64,000 nucleotides of DNA, taken from assembly GCA_947501885.1 (NCBI GenBank), contig CANMXN010000001.1, forward strand, positions 1,116,001-1,180,000, read 5' to 3'. The notes below the pieces were generated by a model. The model was not told the origin of the DNA. It saw only the letters and a program-made list of their open reading frames with translations, and made no database searches. A program made the translations under genes and the position numbers. Positions within the stretch are counted from its first letter, which is position 1, and every line of letters starts with the position of its first letter. This document shows, piece by piece, positions 1 through 9,922 of this stretch. The DNA comes from an uncultured Sphingorhabdus sp. GTDB lineage: Bacteria; Pseudomonadota; Alphaproteobacteria; Sphingomonadales; Sphingomonadaceae.

Positions 1-28
1 TAAGCAATGAAGAAGGCATAAGAAGTTT

Positions 29-991
29 ATGGAAACAAGATCAAATTATGTAGTTGTAGGCATTGTCACCTTCATTCTTATCTTATTATTGGTTGTCTTC
101 ACTATTTGGCTCGCGCGTTTTAGTGATGGTGAAACCAAAGAATATGATATTTTCTTTAAATCAGTGGGTGGCCTTAATAATGGTTCATCCGTGGCTTATT
201 CGGGCGTGAATGTAGGGCAAGTCACGCGGGTTGGGCTATGGCGCAATGATCCAGAATTCGTCCGTGTTCGTATCGCTCTTGATGTGGATACACCCATTTT
301 AGAAGGAACCGTAGCAACCATTTCGGGCGTTGGTTTCACAGGTGTTTCTGAACTACAATTAAGCGGTGGATTGCGCGGCGGCGTTGAAATCAAATGCCCA
401 GACGTGGAACCAGAAGCAATTTGCCCCGATGGTGTGCCCGTTATCCCAACCAAACCTGGCGCGCTTGGGGAATTGCTTAACAATGCCCCCTTATTGGTCG
501 AGAGAATGGCAACACTAACAGAACGCTTGACCATTCTTCTTTCCGATGAGAATCAAAAATCACTGAGTAATATCCTTACAAATGTTGACCGTTTGACCAA
601 TGGATTGGCCGATCAAACACCCGATATCAATGCAACTATTAGGCAATCACAGAGGACATTGGTCCAAGCAGAAGAAACACTGCAAAAACTATCCACCCTA
701 ACCGATAATACAGGGCAATTTTTAGACAAAAATGGGAATAAGGTTGTAAATGAACTTACGGAAACCCTTAAAACCGCGCGTAACAGTTTAGAAGCATTAG
801 AAAACACATTGAATAATGCCAATCCATCGATTGAAAAGTTAAATACAGAGACCATCCCTGAGGCGAATAAATTGCTGCGTGATCTGCAACAATTATCATC
901 AACCCTCAATTCCGTTAGCGATAAAATAGACCAACAAGGAGCCGGTGCATTATTAGGACCGCCGCCGCTCCCTGATTATGAACCGAAATGA
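29..991 (+). CDS. mlaD: MlaD-like MCE-domain lipid transport protein
   Basis: Substrate-binding component of an Mla-type ABC system that moves phospholipids between inner and outer membrane. The 320-residue protein has an N-terminal membrane anchor (about residues 7-29, hydrophobic VGIVTFILILLLVVF), then one MCE domain (about 38-118, with VGGLNNGSSVAYSGVNVGQV) and a long helical C-terminal part (about 155-300) that probably forms coiled coil, ending in a proline-rich tail. E. coli MlaD is much shorter (about 180 residues); the long form is common in alphaproteobacteria. The stop overlaps the next start in an ATGA, so the two are co-translated. The permease and ATPase genes expected upstream would lie before base 1. 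Family call is firm; transport direction and exact substrate are inference. Confidence 0.9.
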   Translation: METRSNYVVVGIVTFILILLLVVFTIWLARFSDGETKEYDIFFKSVGGLNNGSSVAYSGVNVGQVTRVGLWRNDPEFVRVRIALDVDTPILEGTVATISGVGFTGVSELQLSGGLRGGVEIKCPDVEPEAICPDGVPVIPTKPGALGELLNNAPLLVERMATLTERLTILLSDENQKSLSNILTNVDRLTNGLADQTPDINATIRQSQRTLVQAEETLQKLSTLTDNTGQFLDKNGNKVVNELTETLKTARNSLEALENTLNNANPSIEKLNTETIPEANKLLRDLQQLSSTLNSVSDKIDQQGAGALLGPPPLPDYEPK

Positions 992-1596
992 AGCAGGGCA
1001 ATATAGCTATGAAAATTACAAAATTATTACTCATAACACCTCTTATTTGCTTGCTCCCTTCGTGCGTGAGTTTAGGCAATACAGAGGCTCCTGCTGCATT
1101 TTTGGTATTAACCCCAACCAACAGCATTTCAGCAAACCAAGAAAGTGTCGGAAATGCCAATAATGCCATCATTGTTAATATTCCCGATACCCCAAGAAAA
1201 TTAGACACCAACCGTATACCTGTTCAAGTAAGTGACAGCAGTATAGCCTACGTCCAAGGTGCCTTTTGGTCCGATAAACCTGCGCGCCTCATGCAACAAT
1301 TAATTGCTGAAACAATTATAGCAACCACGGGGCAATTGGTGGTAGATGAGGCGCAAAGCGGCGGCAAAGCAAAGCAAAGAATATCTGGTACCTTATCAGA
1401 GTTCGGCGTGGTTGAAAGCGGCAGCTATGCCATTGTGCGCTTTGATGCCATCAAAATAAATGGTGAAAATATTATTGAGAAGAGACGGTTTGAAGCAAAA
1501 CGTGATATTTTTGAAATCACCGCATCTGATAGTGGCGCAGCTCTTAATAAAGCGGCCAATGATGTTGCTGAACAAATAGCAATATGGTCAAAATAA
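988..1596 (+). CDS. ABC-type transport auxiliary lipoprotein (PqiC/ABC_trans_aux family)
   Basis: Outer-membrane-type lipoprotein accompanying MCE transport systems. A hydrophobic signal ending in the lipobox LPSC is followed by a domain resembling the ABC-transport auxiliary component seen in PqiC: IPVQVSDSSIAYVQGAFWSD, then the conserved look of a small alpha/beta domain. The start at 988 overlaps the MlaD stop (ATGA). An internal ATG at 1009 gives a tidier signal peptide (MKITKLLLITPLICLLPSC) and has a GCAGGG stretch upstream, so it may be the true start. Position as last gene of the Mla-like operon supports a role at the outer membrane end of the lipid path. Lipoprotein nature is read from sequence; partner specificity is inferred. 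Confidence 0.85.
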   Translation: MKQGNIAMKITKLLLITPLICLLPSCVSLGNTEAPAAFLVLTPTNSISANQESVGNANNAIIVNIPDTPRKLDTNRIPVQVSDSSIAYVQGAFWSDKPARLMQQLIAETIIATTGQLVVDEAQSGGKAKQRISGTLSEFGVVESGSYAIVRFDAIKINGENIIEKRRFEAKRDIFEITASDSGAALNKAANDVAEQIAIWSK

Positions 1597-1599
1597 CCA

Positions 1600-2703
1600 C
1601 TAAATCAGCGACTCATCTAGCTCCACATTAGGGATTTTTGATTCGAAGCCTTCCCCTTTTCTCCATTCGGGATGTGCTATAGAGACAATCTTAAACAATC
1701 GGCCCATTTCGCCTTCTCCTATCAGGCGATTGCGCGCATTATTTATATCTTCTGCTCTCTCAGGTTCTGATAGGATTAAATTATCGGCACGCACATGGAT
1801 CCCTAGATTCTGTAGCCAATCTCCCTGATCTATGGGGCCAGAAACTTGCATGTCCCGCATATTCGCAATATTGACAATTTCCATAAAATTTACATGTGCG
1901 GATAAATCACGCTCTCCTGGCTTCTCAAACGGATCAGCGAATCTGTGTTTTGAGACCGCTTGCAAAGTATTGCCGTGACCTATGTCATCATATCCATAAT
2001 CAATAATGAGCAAGACACCGCCTTGATCATTAATGCGATTAATTAATTCATATATTATATTGCTAGTATCTGGAGATGTTTCAAATATGCTATCAACAGG
2101 TGCTGTTTTAAAATTATTGGGAATAAGGCCATCCATTTCCGATGTCCCTGGCATAGCAATAAATTTATCTCCCTTATCCCGCGAAACTACGCGCTCGCGC
2201 CAGCCGCTATGCGTAGATATAAATTGTCGGATCGGCAGAGCATCAAAAAATTCATTCGCGATAACAAATAATGGCCCATCTTCGGGTAGCTCATCAATAT
2301 TTTCACAGAAATTGACATTTTGAACGGCCTCGCTCTGCGCTTTGCGCAATGTTTCGCTTGTCTCTAGAAAAAACGGGATCGGTCTAAAGTCAAATTTATT
2401 TGCACTGCGCAAAATATCAGAGGCAAGCGTGCCACGCCCAGGGCCTAACTCAACATAATTCACATTATATGGGCTATTATTGCGAAACCAAATATCCGTC
2501 AGCCATAGACCAATAAGCTCGCCAAACATCTGGCTTACTTCTGGTGCTGTGATAAAATCACCATCTTTTCCAAATGGATCACGGCTATTATAATAGGCCT
2601 GATTGGCCAAGCGCATATATTCTTGAACAGTGATAGGACCTTGCGCAGAAATTTGCTGCGCTATTTGTTTGCTAACAAGTATCTCTGATTTATGCTCAAG
2701 CAA
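1600..2703 (-). CDS. MidA/NDUFAF7-type SAM-dependent methyltransferase
   Basis: Class I S-adenosylmethionine methyltransferase of the MidA/NDUFAF7 family (COG1565), 367 residues. The SAM-binding motif I is visible as YVELGPGRGTLASDIL, preceded by the family segment ITAPEVSQMFGELIGLW and followed by FVIANEFFDALPI, which is typical of this family. Mitochondrial NDUFAF7 methylates an arginine of a complex I subunit; the bacterial substrate is not settled, so that role is only by analogy. The start overlaps the end of lgt by 8 bases. The lgt-midA pair is a familiar alphaproteobacterial order, often followed by a laccase-domain gene (pgeF) that is absent here. Confidence 0.9.
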   Translation of the reverse strand: MLEHKSEILVSKQIAQQISAQGPITVQEYMRLANQAYYNSRDPFGKDGDFITAPEVSQMFGELIGLWLTDIWFRNNSPYNVNYVELGPGRGTLASDILRSANKFDFRPIPFFLETSETLRKAQSEAVQNVNFCENIDELPEDGPLFVIANEFFDALPIRQFISTHSGWRERVVSRDKGDKFIAMPGTSEMDGLIPNNFKTAPVDSIFETSPDTSNIIYELINRINDQGGVLLIIDYGYDDIGHGNTLQAVSKHRFADPFEKPGERDLSAHVNFMEIVNIANMRDMQVSGPIDQGDWLQNLGIHVRADNLILSEPERAEDINNARNRLIGEGEMGRLFKIVSIAHPEWRKGEGFESKIPNVELDESLI

Positions 2704-3574
2704 TACTATCTTCCCCCGCTATTGGTTCTACGCGCTCGCGTCTACCTTTTGCAGTAACGACCAAATAGATACCTAATAATATCATAGGAATGGTCAACCA
2801 CTGTCCCATAGACAGTCCAGTTTGTTCCACAACCCACACCAAATGACTATCAGCTGCTCTAAAAAACTCAACTATAAAACGTGAAAAGCCATATATCATT
2901 GCGGCCAAACCAAATAAGAACCCAGGCATATAACGCACGCCAGTTCGCCAAAATAAAGGCCATAATATCGCTGCCATCAATAACCCTTCTAAGCCCGCTT
3001 CATAGAGCTGGCTTGGGTGACGCACCACTTCTCCGCCTGTAGGAAAGATCATTCCCCATGAAACATCGGTTTGTTTGCCCCATAATTCCCCATTAGAGAA
3101 ATTGGCCATGCGCACCAAAAACGTTCCAAAGGGAACACAACAAGCTATATAATCGCAAATGCGCAAATAATTCAGGCCATTCTTGCGTTTAAATAACCAT
3201 AAAGCAAATAACACGCCCAAGGTCCCGCCATGCAGCGACATCCCGCCTTCCCATACTTTAAACACATCAAGCGGTGTCAAAAATATGTCAGGTTTATAAA
3301 ATATAATATAGCCCAGACGCCCCCCCAATATCACACCCAATGTGATGTATAATATTAAATCATCAGCATGCTGCTGGGATAGTGGTGCGCCCGGTATTTT
3401 GATTAATTTGGTCATATACCAATATCCCAGCATGATCATCACCAAATAGCTGAGCGAGTACCAACGAATGGGAAAAGACCCTATTTCAAAAGCAACTGGC
3501 CCTACCCCAAGTTCAGCCCAACGAATCACATCTGGCGAAATTGCCGCACTTGCATTTAAAAAATCAATAATCAC
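2696..3574 (-). CDS. lgt: Prolipoprotein diacylglyceryl transferase Lgt
   Basis: Inner-membrane enzyme that transfers diacylglycerol from phosphatidylglycerol to the lipobox cysteine of prelipoproteins, the first step of lipoprotein maturation. At 292 residues it matches the E. coli length. Signature segments are present in order: GGRLGY (84-89), HGG (115-117), RMANFSNGELWG (about 155-166) and RHPSQLYE (185-192). Seven hydrophobic segments are visible. It is the first gene of a two-gene minus-strand unit with the MidA-type methyltransferase. Its substrates in this window would include the SodC, Mla-auxiliary, cytochrome, quinohaemoprotein and DsbA-like lipoproteins. Confidence 0.97.
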   Translation of the reverse strand: MIIDFLNASAAISPDVIRWAELGVGPVAFEIGSFPIRWYSLSYLVMIMLGYWYMTKLIKIPGAPLSQQHADDLILYITLGVILGGRLGYIIFYKPDIFLTPLDVFKVWEGGMSLHGGTLGVLFALWLFKRKNGLNYLRICDYIACCVPFGTFLVRMANFSNGELWGKQTDVSWGMIFPTGGEVVRHPSQLYEAGLEGLLMAAILWPLFWRTGVRYMPGFLFGLAAMIYGFSRFIVEFFRAADSHLVWVVEQTGLSMGQWLTIPMILLGIYLVVTAKGRRERVEPIAGEDSIA

Positions 3575-3653
3575 ACTATAATCCCCTAACGGTTTTGACT
3601 TTCTTATAGAGCCAAATAGAAGAGGTATATAAAAAATTTAGGAGAGATTCGAA

Positions 3654-5351
3654 ATGCCAACCCAATTGGACCAAGCCATAGGCATGGTAGTAGAAAAGTT
3701 AATGGCAGATAATGGCCCTTTGTCCATTGATATGGTTGATAAATTAGGCGTAAAAATGCCCATTTTACAACATGCTCCAGCAACGCTCAGTGATTATTTT
3801 GCTCATTATTGTGCCCAGCATGGCGACACTGAGTTTTTGGTTGATGGCGATTGCCGCCTTACTTTTGCACAAACCTATGCGCACGCAAGAGCATTAGCAG
3901 GCGGATTGGTAGAAGGTTATGATCTTAAAAAAGGTGATAGAGTCGGCATTGCTGCGCGAAATTCTAACAATTGGCTGATAGCTTATATGGCTATTATAAT
4001 GGCTGGTGGGGTAGCAACCTTGCTAAATGGTTGGTGGCAAGGCAGCGAATTGGCCGAGGGCATTACATTGGTTGATTGCCGCTATGTTATTGCTGATAAA
4101 CAGCGCGCTGAAAGATTACACGGCCAAGATATTGGCAATTGTGAGTTCATACATATGGATCATGATTGCATGCCCGATATTGGACTTTCTAGCCTCCTAT
4201 CGAAGGGTGGCGGAGCGCAGACAGTGCTGCCGACACTGGATGCTTTAGACAATGCAACCATATTATATACATCAGGTTCAACGGGCAAATCCAAAGGCGC
4301 CTATTCAGACCACCGCGCTGTTGTGCAAGGGGCTATGAGTTATTTCTCGCAATTCATTGTTTTGGGCAAATTGATGGAAATGGCAGGCATAGCAACGACT
4401 ATGCAACCTTGCGCTTTAGTCAATGTTCCGCTTTTCCATGTTACAGCATCGATACCACTTGTTTTACAGAGCTTCGCCATGGGCCGCAAATTGGTGTTAA
4501 TGCCCAAATGGGATGCCGAAGAAGCAATGCGCTTGATTGAAAAGGAAAAAGCTACCTACTTCGTTGGTGTACCTTTGATGAGTATTGAGATTGCTACGCA
4601 TCCACATAAAGATAAATATGATTTAACAAGCTGCACCGCTTTTGCAGCAGGCGGCGCACCGCGTCCTGTTGAACATGTGAAAAAGATTAAAGAAGAAATG
4701 TCATGGGGCTTCCCGCTCTTAGGTTATGGCCTCACCGAAACCAACGGGGTTGGTTGTGGGAATTTCAACGAAAATTATTTGGCAAAACCCAATAGCACTG
4801 GTCCTGCATCTAAACCAATTGTTGATGTTGCAATTATCGATGCCAATGGCAAACATATGCCGCAAGGCGAGCATGCCGAAATATGCATTAAGACGATTGC
4901 TAATTTCAACGGTTATTGGGCTAATGAACAAGCCACCAAAGACGCCTTTACCGATGACGCATATTTCCGCACTGGTGATATAGGCTATTTGGATGAAGAC
5001 GGATATTTATTCATTGTAGATCGCCTAAAAGATATCATTATCCGCGGTGGTGAAAATATCAGTTGCCCAGAGGTCGAAGCCGCGGCCTATGAGCATGATG
5101 AAATCGTTGAACTATCTGTGCTTGGTATCAGTGACGAAAAATATGGCGAAGTGCCTGGAATCATCTATGTTACAAAAGAAGATAAACCCTTAAGCGCCGA
5201 TGCTTTCAAAGCCTTTATTGCATCAAAAATAGCGCCCTTTAAAGTGCCTGTACATTATTGGCATCATGAAGGTGAATTGCCGCGCCTTGGAACACAAAAG
5301 ATTGATCGTGTTGCTTTGCGTAAATTATTCAATGATCGCGTCGCAGGATAA
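3654..5351 (+). CDS. Acyl-CoA synthetase (AMP-forming)
   Basis: Class I adenylate-forming ligase that activates a carboxylic acid with ATP and CoA, probably a fatty acid. All core motifs are visible in the 565 residues: P-loop ILYTSGSTGKSKG (about 203-215), GYGLTETNGVG, YFRTGDIGYLDEDGYL with IVDRLKDIIIRGGENISC, and the C-terminal catalytic lysine region GTQKIDRVALRK. The start is backed by a strong AGGAGAG ribosome site about 7 bases upstream. It is divergent from lgt across 79 bases. Chain length cannot be read from the sequence; the acyl-CoA dehydrogenase at 11 kb suggests a fatty-acid or branched-acid catabolic context, but they are not in one operon. Confidence 0.9.
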   Translation: MPTQLDQAIGMVVEKLMADNGPLSIDMVDKLGVKMPILQHAPATLSDYFAHYCAQHGDTEFLVDGDCRLTFAQTYAHARALAGGLVEGYDLKKGDRVGIAARNSNNWLIAYMAIIMAGGVATLLNGWWQGSELAEGITLVDCRYVIADKQRAERLHGQDIGNCEFIHMDHDCMPDIGLSSLLSKGGGAQTVLPTLDALDNATILYTSGSTGKSKGAYSDHRAVVQGAMSYFSQFIVLGKLMEMAGIATTMQPCALVNVPLFHVTASIPLVLQSFAMGRKLVLMPKWDAEEAMRLIEKEKATYFVGVPLMSIEIATHPHKDKYDLTSCTAFAAGGAPRPVEHVKKIKEEMSWGFPLLGYGLTETNGVGCGNFNENYLAKPNSTGPASKPIVDVAIIDANGKHMPQGEHAEICIKTIANFNGYWANEQATKDAFTDDAYFRTGDIGYLDEDGYLFIVDRLKDIIIRGGENISCPEVEAAAYEHDEIVELSVLGISDEKYGEVPGIIYVTKEDKPLSADAFKAFIASKIAPFKVPVHYWHHEGELPRLGTQKIDRVALRKLFNDRVAG

Positions 5352-5408
5352 TTTCGATTAAGCTAATGACATGCTTGTTATCATAGGCACATAGTCTATG
5401 ATAGCTGC

Positions 5409-8162
5409 ATGCAAAGATTTTCTGTCAAGATTAGCAATCAGCGCGGTATCATAAACCGCCGAGCTATCAGTGATAGCATAAATATACTTACCAAAGAGCA
5501 AGGCGAGAAGGCACGGCAGCCTATTGTCGAACTGCTACAAAAATCCCTGCAAGAGGGACGCGCAGAGATTAGTCGGCGTCTTATTCATAAGCCGTCTGCT
5601 GGAAATGAAGCCGCCGCTTCACAAGCTTTTTTGGTCGACCAACTGGTGCGGCTAATTTATGATTATGTAACCCAACACCGATATCGCAATAGTAATCCAT
5701 CTGCATCTGAACGTATTTCATTATTAGCCGTTGGTGGATATGGGCGCGGTGAAATGGCACCCCATAGCGATGTCGATATTGCCTTTATCACGCCTTATAA
5801 ACGCACCAGTTGGACCGAACAAATTATCGAAGCCATGCTCTATATTCTATGGGACTTAGGTCTAAAGATTGGACAAAGTAGTCGTTCTATCGATGAATCC
5901 ATTAAATTAGCACGAGAAGATTTAACAATAAAAACTGCTCTCTTGGAAAGTCGTTTCATTTGGGGTGACCGAGATGTTTATGAAGAGAGCAGAACGAGAT
6001 TTTGGACCGACGTTGTCCATAACACAACCCCTCAATTTATCAGCGATAAAATGGAAGAACGTGATAAGCGCCATAAGCAAATGGGCGATAGCCGCTACGT
6101 CGTTGAACCTAATATTAAAGAAGGCAAAGGCGGGCTTCGTGATTTACATGCGCTCTTTTGGATTGGGAAATATGTACACCGCGTCAAAAAAGCCGCTGAA
6201 CTGGTTGATGTTGGGTTATTCACAACCACTGAATATCGTAAATTCAAACGTGCCGAAAACTTCCTCTGGGCGGTGCGCTGTCATATGCATGATATTGCTG
6301 GCAGATTGGAAGACAGGCTTACATTTGACCTTCAACGCGAGGTTGCGCAGCGCATGAACTTTGCTGATCGCGCAGGCCAATCATCGGTTGAACGTTTCAT
6401 GCAATATTATTTTCTAAATGCCAAAACCGTAGGCGATTTAACTGGATTATTCTTGGCGCATGTCGACGAGACTTTAGCCAAAAAAGGCCGCAGATTTTTG
6501 CCCTATATTACACGTCGTCCGAAAAAGTTAAATGGCTTTAAACTTGATCGTGGTCGCCTCTCATTGCCCGATGATGATTTCTTTGCACAAGACCCAATAC
6601 GCATGATCGAAATATTTCATCTCGCCGATAAATATAATTTGGAAATCCACCCGCTTGCTATGCGAGCAGCGCGCAAAAACTCCAAACTTATCGATAAAAA
6701 TATTCGCAATGATAAAAAAGCAAATGCGCTATTTTTAAAAATATTAACATCCAAAAATAACCCTGAGAATGTTCTACGATGGATGAATGAAGCCACAATA
6801 TTTGGTCGTTTCATTCCAGACTTTGGCCGCGTAGTCGCACAGATGCAATTTGATATGTATCACCATTATACAGTGGATGAGCATACTATTCGCGCCATAG
6901 GATTGCTCTCTAAAATTGAGCGCGGCGAAAAGAAAGAAGACCATCCCCTTGCGAGTGCGATTACCAAGAGAATTGCTAGCCGCAACGTGCTATATGTCGC
7001 AACATTATTACATGACATTGCCAAAGGGCGAGGCGGTGATCACAGCATATTGGGTGCTGAAATTGCTCTAAAATTATGCCCTCGTTTGGGCTTAACCAAT
7101 GCTGAAACCCAGCTTGTATCATGGTTAGTACGTCACCATTTGCTGCTATCTGCTAATGCTTTTAAACGGGATTTATCCGATTATCAGACTATTTTGCAAT
7201 TCTCACAAACGGTTAAATCAATCGAGCGTTTACGCCTCTTATTGGTACTCACCGTTGTCGACATTCGCGCAGTTGGTCCAGGTGTTTGGAACAGCTGGAA
7301 AAGACAATTGCTCACCGATTGCTTTGAGGCTAGCGAAGAAATATTACGTCTCGGCTATAAACATAAGGGCCGTAAGGAAAGGATTATCGCACGCCGTCAA
7401 TCTGTATTAGAGATTAGTCAATTATCCGAAGAAGACTTTACCCAAATTGCCGATAAAATGCGCGATTCTTATTGGATAGCCGAACCCGAAGATATTATTG
7501 CACGCAATATCAAAGCTATTCATCAAAATAGCGATAAAGATTTAGCCATCGATATCATCTATTATCCTGATCGCGGCGCAACATTGGTATCCGTCTTTGC
7601 TACTGATCACCCTGGCTTGTTTTACCGTTTAGCAGGCGCCATTCACCTAGCTGGCGGTAATATTATTGACGCGCATGTACACACCAACAGAGACGGCCTA
7701 GCTATTGATAATTTTTTAATTCAAGACCCCTTTATGCAACCCTTTCAAGAAGAAAACCAATTTGTAAGATTGCGCAGAGCGATTGAAGATGCCCTAGCCA
7801 ATAAGAGCAAAATGAATATTAAGTTAGATGCTAAACCACTTGCTCTGCAACGAGCCAATTCCTTTGATATAGCGCCTTCCGTATTTTTTGATGATGCCGC
7901 ATCAAACCGCTTTACGGTTGTTGAGGTTAATGCTCGAGATAGACCAGCCTTGCTCAACAATTTAGCCTATGCCTTGTTCCAGTCAAAAACGGTGGTACAT
8001 AGTGCCCATATCGCCACCTATGGCGAACGAGCGGTTGATACATTTTATTTGACCGATTTATTAGGCGCAAAGATTACCAGCAAACAAAGGCTCACATCAT
8101 TAGAGAAGAAATTAATCGCCGCCGCCAAAATTGACGATATAGATGAGAAAAAAGTAGCGTAA
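5409..8162 (+). CDS. glnD: PII uridylyltransferase/uridylyl-removing enzyme GlnD
   Basis: Bifunctional nitrogen sensor: it uridylylates PII at low glutamine and removes UMP at high glutamine. The 917-residue protein shows the full four-part layout: nucleotidyltransferase domain with GGYGRGEMAPHSDVDIAF (about 110-127), the GlnD-specific helical region (EGKGGLRDLH), an HD hydrolase domain (VDEHTIRAIG ... LLHDIAKGRGGDHS), and two C-terminal ACT domains that bind glutamine (starting near TLVSVFATDHPGLF and VVEVNARDRPALL). Its target, GlnB with Tyr51, is encoded 16 kb away. Length is near the usual 900-950 residues. No strong ribosome site is visible before the chosen ATG, so the exact start is less certain. 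Confidence 0.96.
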   Translation: MQRFSVKISNQRGIINRRAISDSINILTKEQGEKARQPIVELLQKSLQEGRAEISRRLIHKPSAGNEAAASQAFLVDQLVRLIYDYVTQHRYRNSNPSASERISLLAVGGYGRGEMAPHSDVDIAFITPYKRTSWTEQIIEAMLYILWDLGLKIGQSSRSIDESIKLAREDLTIKTALLESRFIWGDRDVYEESRTRFWTDVVHNTTPQFISDKMEERDKRHKQMGDSRYVVEPNIKEGKGGLRDLHALFWIGKYVHRVKKAAELVDVGLFTTTEYRKFKRAENFLWAVRCHMHDIAGRLEDRLTFDLQREVAQRMNFADRAGQSSVERFMQYYFLNAKTVGDLTGLFLAHVDETLAKKGRRFLPYITRRPKKLNGFKLDRGRLSLPDDDFFAQDPIRMIEIFHLADKYNLEIHPLAMRAARKNSKLIDKNIRNDKKANALFLKILTSKNNPENVLRWMNEATIFGRFIPDFGRVVAQMQFDMYHHYTVDEHTIRAIGLLSKIERGEKKEDHPLASAITKRIASRNVLYVATLLHDIAKGRGGDHSILGAEIALKLCPRLGLTNAETQLVSWLVRHHLLLSANAFKRDLSDYQTILQFSQTVKSIERLRLLLVLTVVDIRAVGPGVWNSWKRQLLTDCFEASEEILRLGYKHKGRKERIIARRQSVLEISQLSEEDFTQIADKMRDSYWIAEPEDIIARNIKAIHQNSDKDLAIDIIYYPDRGATLVSVFATDHPGLFYRLAGAIHLAGGNIIDAHVHTNRDGLAIDNFLIQDPFMQPFQEENQFVRLRRAIEDALANKSKMNIKLDAKPLALQRANSFDIAPSVFFDDAASNRFTVVEVNARDRPALLNNLAYALFQSKTVVHSAHIATYGERAVDTFYLTDLLGAKITSKQRLTSLEKKLIAAAKIDDIDEKKVA

Positions 8163-8268
8163 AGCTATCTGATAATAATGATCTCGCCTAATAGATATAT
8201 AGGTCTCATAATTTAAACTAAATATAATTAAGACTGGAATACAGTAAGAAAGCTATGGCTAATATTGT

Positions 8269-8826
8269 TTAGCTAGCATCCATATTTTCAAGCACGCCGC
8301 AAGCAATACGCGGTCCAGCATTGCCCGCTGGGTCTGATGACAAATCATCAGCATCAGCATGAATAACAATGGCACCACCATCTTCATCTAGCAGAGTATC
8401 CGCAGCTCCAGATGCCAAATCGCCCAATGAAAATTGCACCAAGGTTGCATTGCCATTATCATCCACATCAAGATTGGGTAAATCTCCAGCATGCGAGCCA
8501 TTAGGGTTTTCAATACCATGCTCTGCACCCAGCGGGTTCCAATGGCCACCTGCCGATTTAAAATCAGGTGCTTCGCATGACCCCACGGTATGAATATGAA
8601 AGCCGTGGCTACCAGGGTTGATCGTGCTTACAGTCAGATCAAGCAGCAAATTACCATTATCATTTCCAATAATAGCCTCTCCAATAGTTTCACCATCCGT
8701 ATTTTTAATATCAGCCCGTAATATTTCAAACGCTGCAGAGGCTGTCTCAGGCGCATCAACTTCTTCGCTTTGATTATTACAAGCTACCAATATCAGCAGC
8801 GGCGATAGGACCATTAATTTTCTCAT
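8269..8826 (-). CDS. sodC: Cu/Zn superoxide dismutase, lipoprotein form
   Basis: Periplasmic copper/zinc superoxide dismutase converting superoxide to peroxide and oxygen. I chose the ATG at 8826 because an AGGATAGG site lies about 10 bases upstream and it gives a clean signal MRKLMVLSPLLILVAC; the reading frame stays open 12 codons further up. The lipobox LVAC implies a lipid anchor. Metal ligands are visible in HGFHIHTVGSC (Cu), GGHWNPLGAEHG (bridging and Zn), GSHAGDLPNL (Zn), and the final Cu ligand in AIVIHADADD. Conserved GPRIACGVL with the disulfide cysteine and active-site Arg closes the domain. Single gene, convergent with glnD. Confidence 0.95.
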   Translation of the reverse strand: MRKLMVLSPLLILVACNNQSEEVDAPETASAAFEILRADIKNTDGETIGEAIIGNDNGNLLLDLTVSTINPGSHGFHIHTVGSCEAPDFKSAGGHWNPLGAEHGIENPNGSHAGDLPNLDVDDNGNATLVQFSLGDLASGAADTLLDEDGGAIVIHADADDLSSDPAGNAGPRIACGVLENMDAS

Positions 8827-8883
8827 AAGCAAAAACCTATCCTGTCTGTTTCCACAATGCAAGCTTGCAATATTCTTTTAAGT

Positions 8884-9921
8884 TTATGGTTGTTTTAGAA
8901 ATTTAGGAACCAATATTTGCCCATCATTTTCCAATATTGATTGCTGTACCCTTATATGCTCAATTTCTTCTTGAACAAAACCAACGCGCTTTTTCCATTT
9001 ATTATGAGTAATTGACCCGAATATTGCCTTACCCTTGCGCTTACCAAGGCGTTTATGAAAGATCGGGGCTACATCCACATCAAACCCTGCATTGGCCATC
9101 AACCATATGGACAACCGATCTGCTTCTTCTTCTATAGTCCGCAGTCTTTTATTTTTGCCAAATGATGCAAGCGCACCTTCGCCTTTTTTTGCATCACGCA
9201 ATTTGCGCGCATGCTGCAATATATTATGCGATAGCTCATGGGCCACAACCGCCGCCAGTTCATCATTATCAGGCGCAAAATTTGATAGCCCTTGGGTGAT
9301 GCGTACATGGTTTCCATTAGCACCAGCATCAACCTTATCTCTGGCATCTAATATATAGATGCTGGCACAATGCCTATTGAGTTTAAAGGGCAATTCCAAA
9401 ACCTGTTCATCGCGTTTGATTGTGACGATTGCTTGCCCTTTATCAATATTCTGTAGCGATATATCTTGTAAAACTTGCGCAAAATCATCGTTAAAAGCCT
9501 GCATTCGATCAAAGCTTTTGCGCTTACTATCTTGCGCTATGGGTGCGGTGGATAGACGCTTCTCTGAACCTTGCCAATACACAGCAATAACCCCATCACC
9601 CGCTTGAATACCAGCCTTATCTGCCGCGGAACCATCCACCACGTCTAATACTGATATAGCTGTATGAAATGTAAAAGCCTTTTGCGCGGTTTCTTGGCTA
9701 GGATATTGTGCAATATCATGCAAAACCCAACCCATATTATGCGCTTTAACTGGGCATAAGGGCGCATTATCCATACTCAATTTATGACCGATAGTGGCTA
9801 GGCGCATATCATGACGTGCCAATTGATGATAAGATGAAATCAATGCCTGCTCGTCATCTTGTGCATAGGCAATATAAGGTCCAAAAAACAAGAGAATGAA
9901 AAATAAGAAAAGCTGTTTCAT
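8884..9921 (-). CDS. Periplasmic M48-family metalloprotease with embedded PDZ domain
   Basis: Predicted exported zinc protease. A signal peptide (MKQLFLFFILLFFGPYIAYA) is followed by a PDZ-like segment (about 85-175, with VVDGSAADKAGIQAGDGVIAVY) and an M48-type catalytic domain with the HExxH motif in AVVAHELSHNILQH and a third ligand glutamate in the downstream EEEADRLSIWLMANAGFD. Unlike HtpX it has no visible extra membrane helices; unlike BepA no TPR region is obvious, and the PDZ precedes the protease core. It starts 2 bases after the sua5 stop, so the two form an operon, though their jobs look unrelated. Envelope quality control is a reasonable inference. Confidence 0.85.
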   Translation of the reverse strand: MKQLFLFFILLFFGPYIAYAQDDEQALISSYHQLARHDMRLATIGHKLSMDNAPLCPVKAHNMGWVLHDIAQYPSQETAQKAFTFHTAISVLDVVDGSAADKAGIQAGDGVIAVYWQGSEKRLSTAPIAQDSKRKSFDRMQAFNDDFAQVLQDISLQNIDKGQAIVTIKRDEQVLELPFKLNRHCASIYILDARDKVDAGANGNHVRITQGLSNFAPDNDELAAVVAHELSHNILQHARKLRDAKKGEGALASFGKNKRLRTIEEEADRLSIWLMANAGFDVDVAPIFHKRLGKRKGKAIFGSITHNKWKKRVGFVQEEIEHIRVQQSILENDGQILVPKFLKQP

Positions 9922-9922
9922 A

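Noticed and set aside
1-53. Possible tail of an upstream gene in the third frame before mlaD
   Set aside because: Only 16 codons visible and no match to the expected end of an MCE-system ATPase; cannot be supported.
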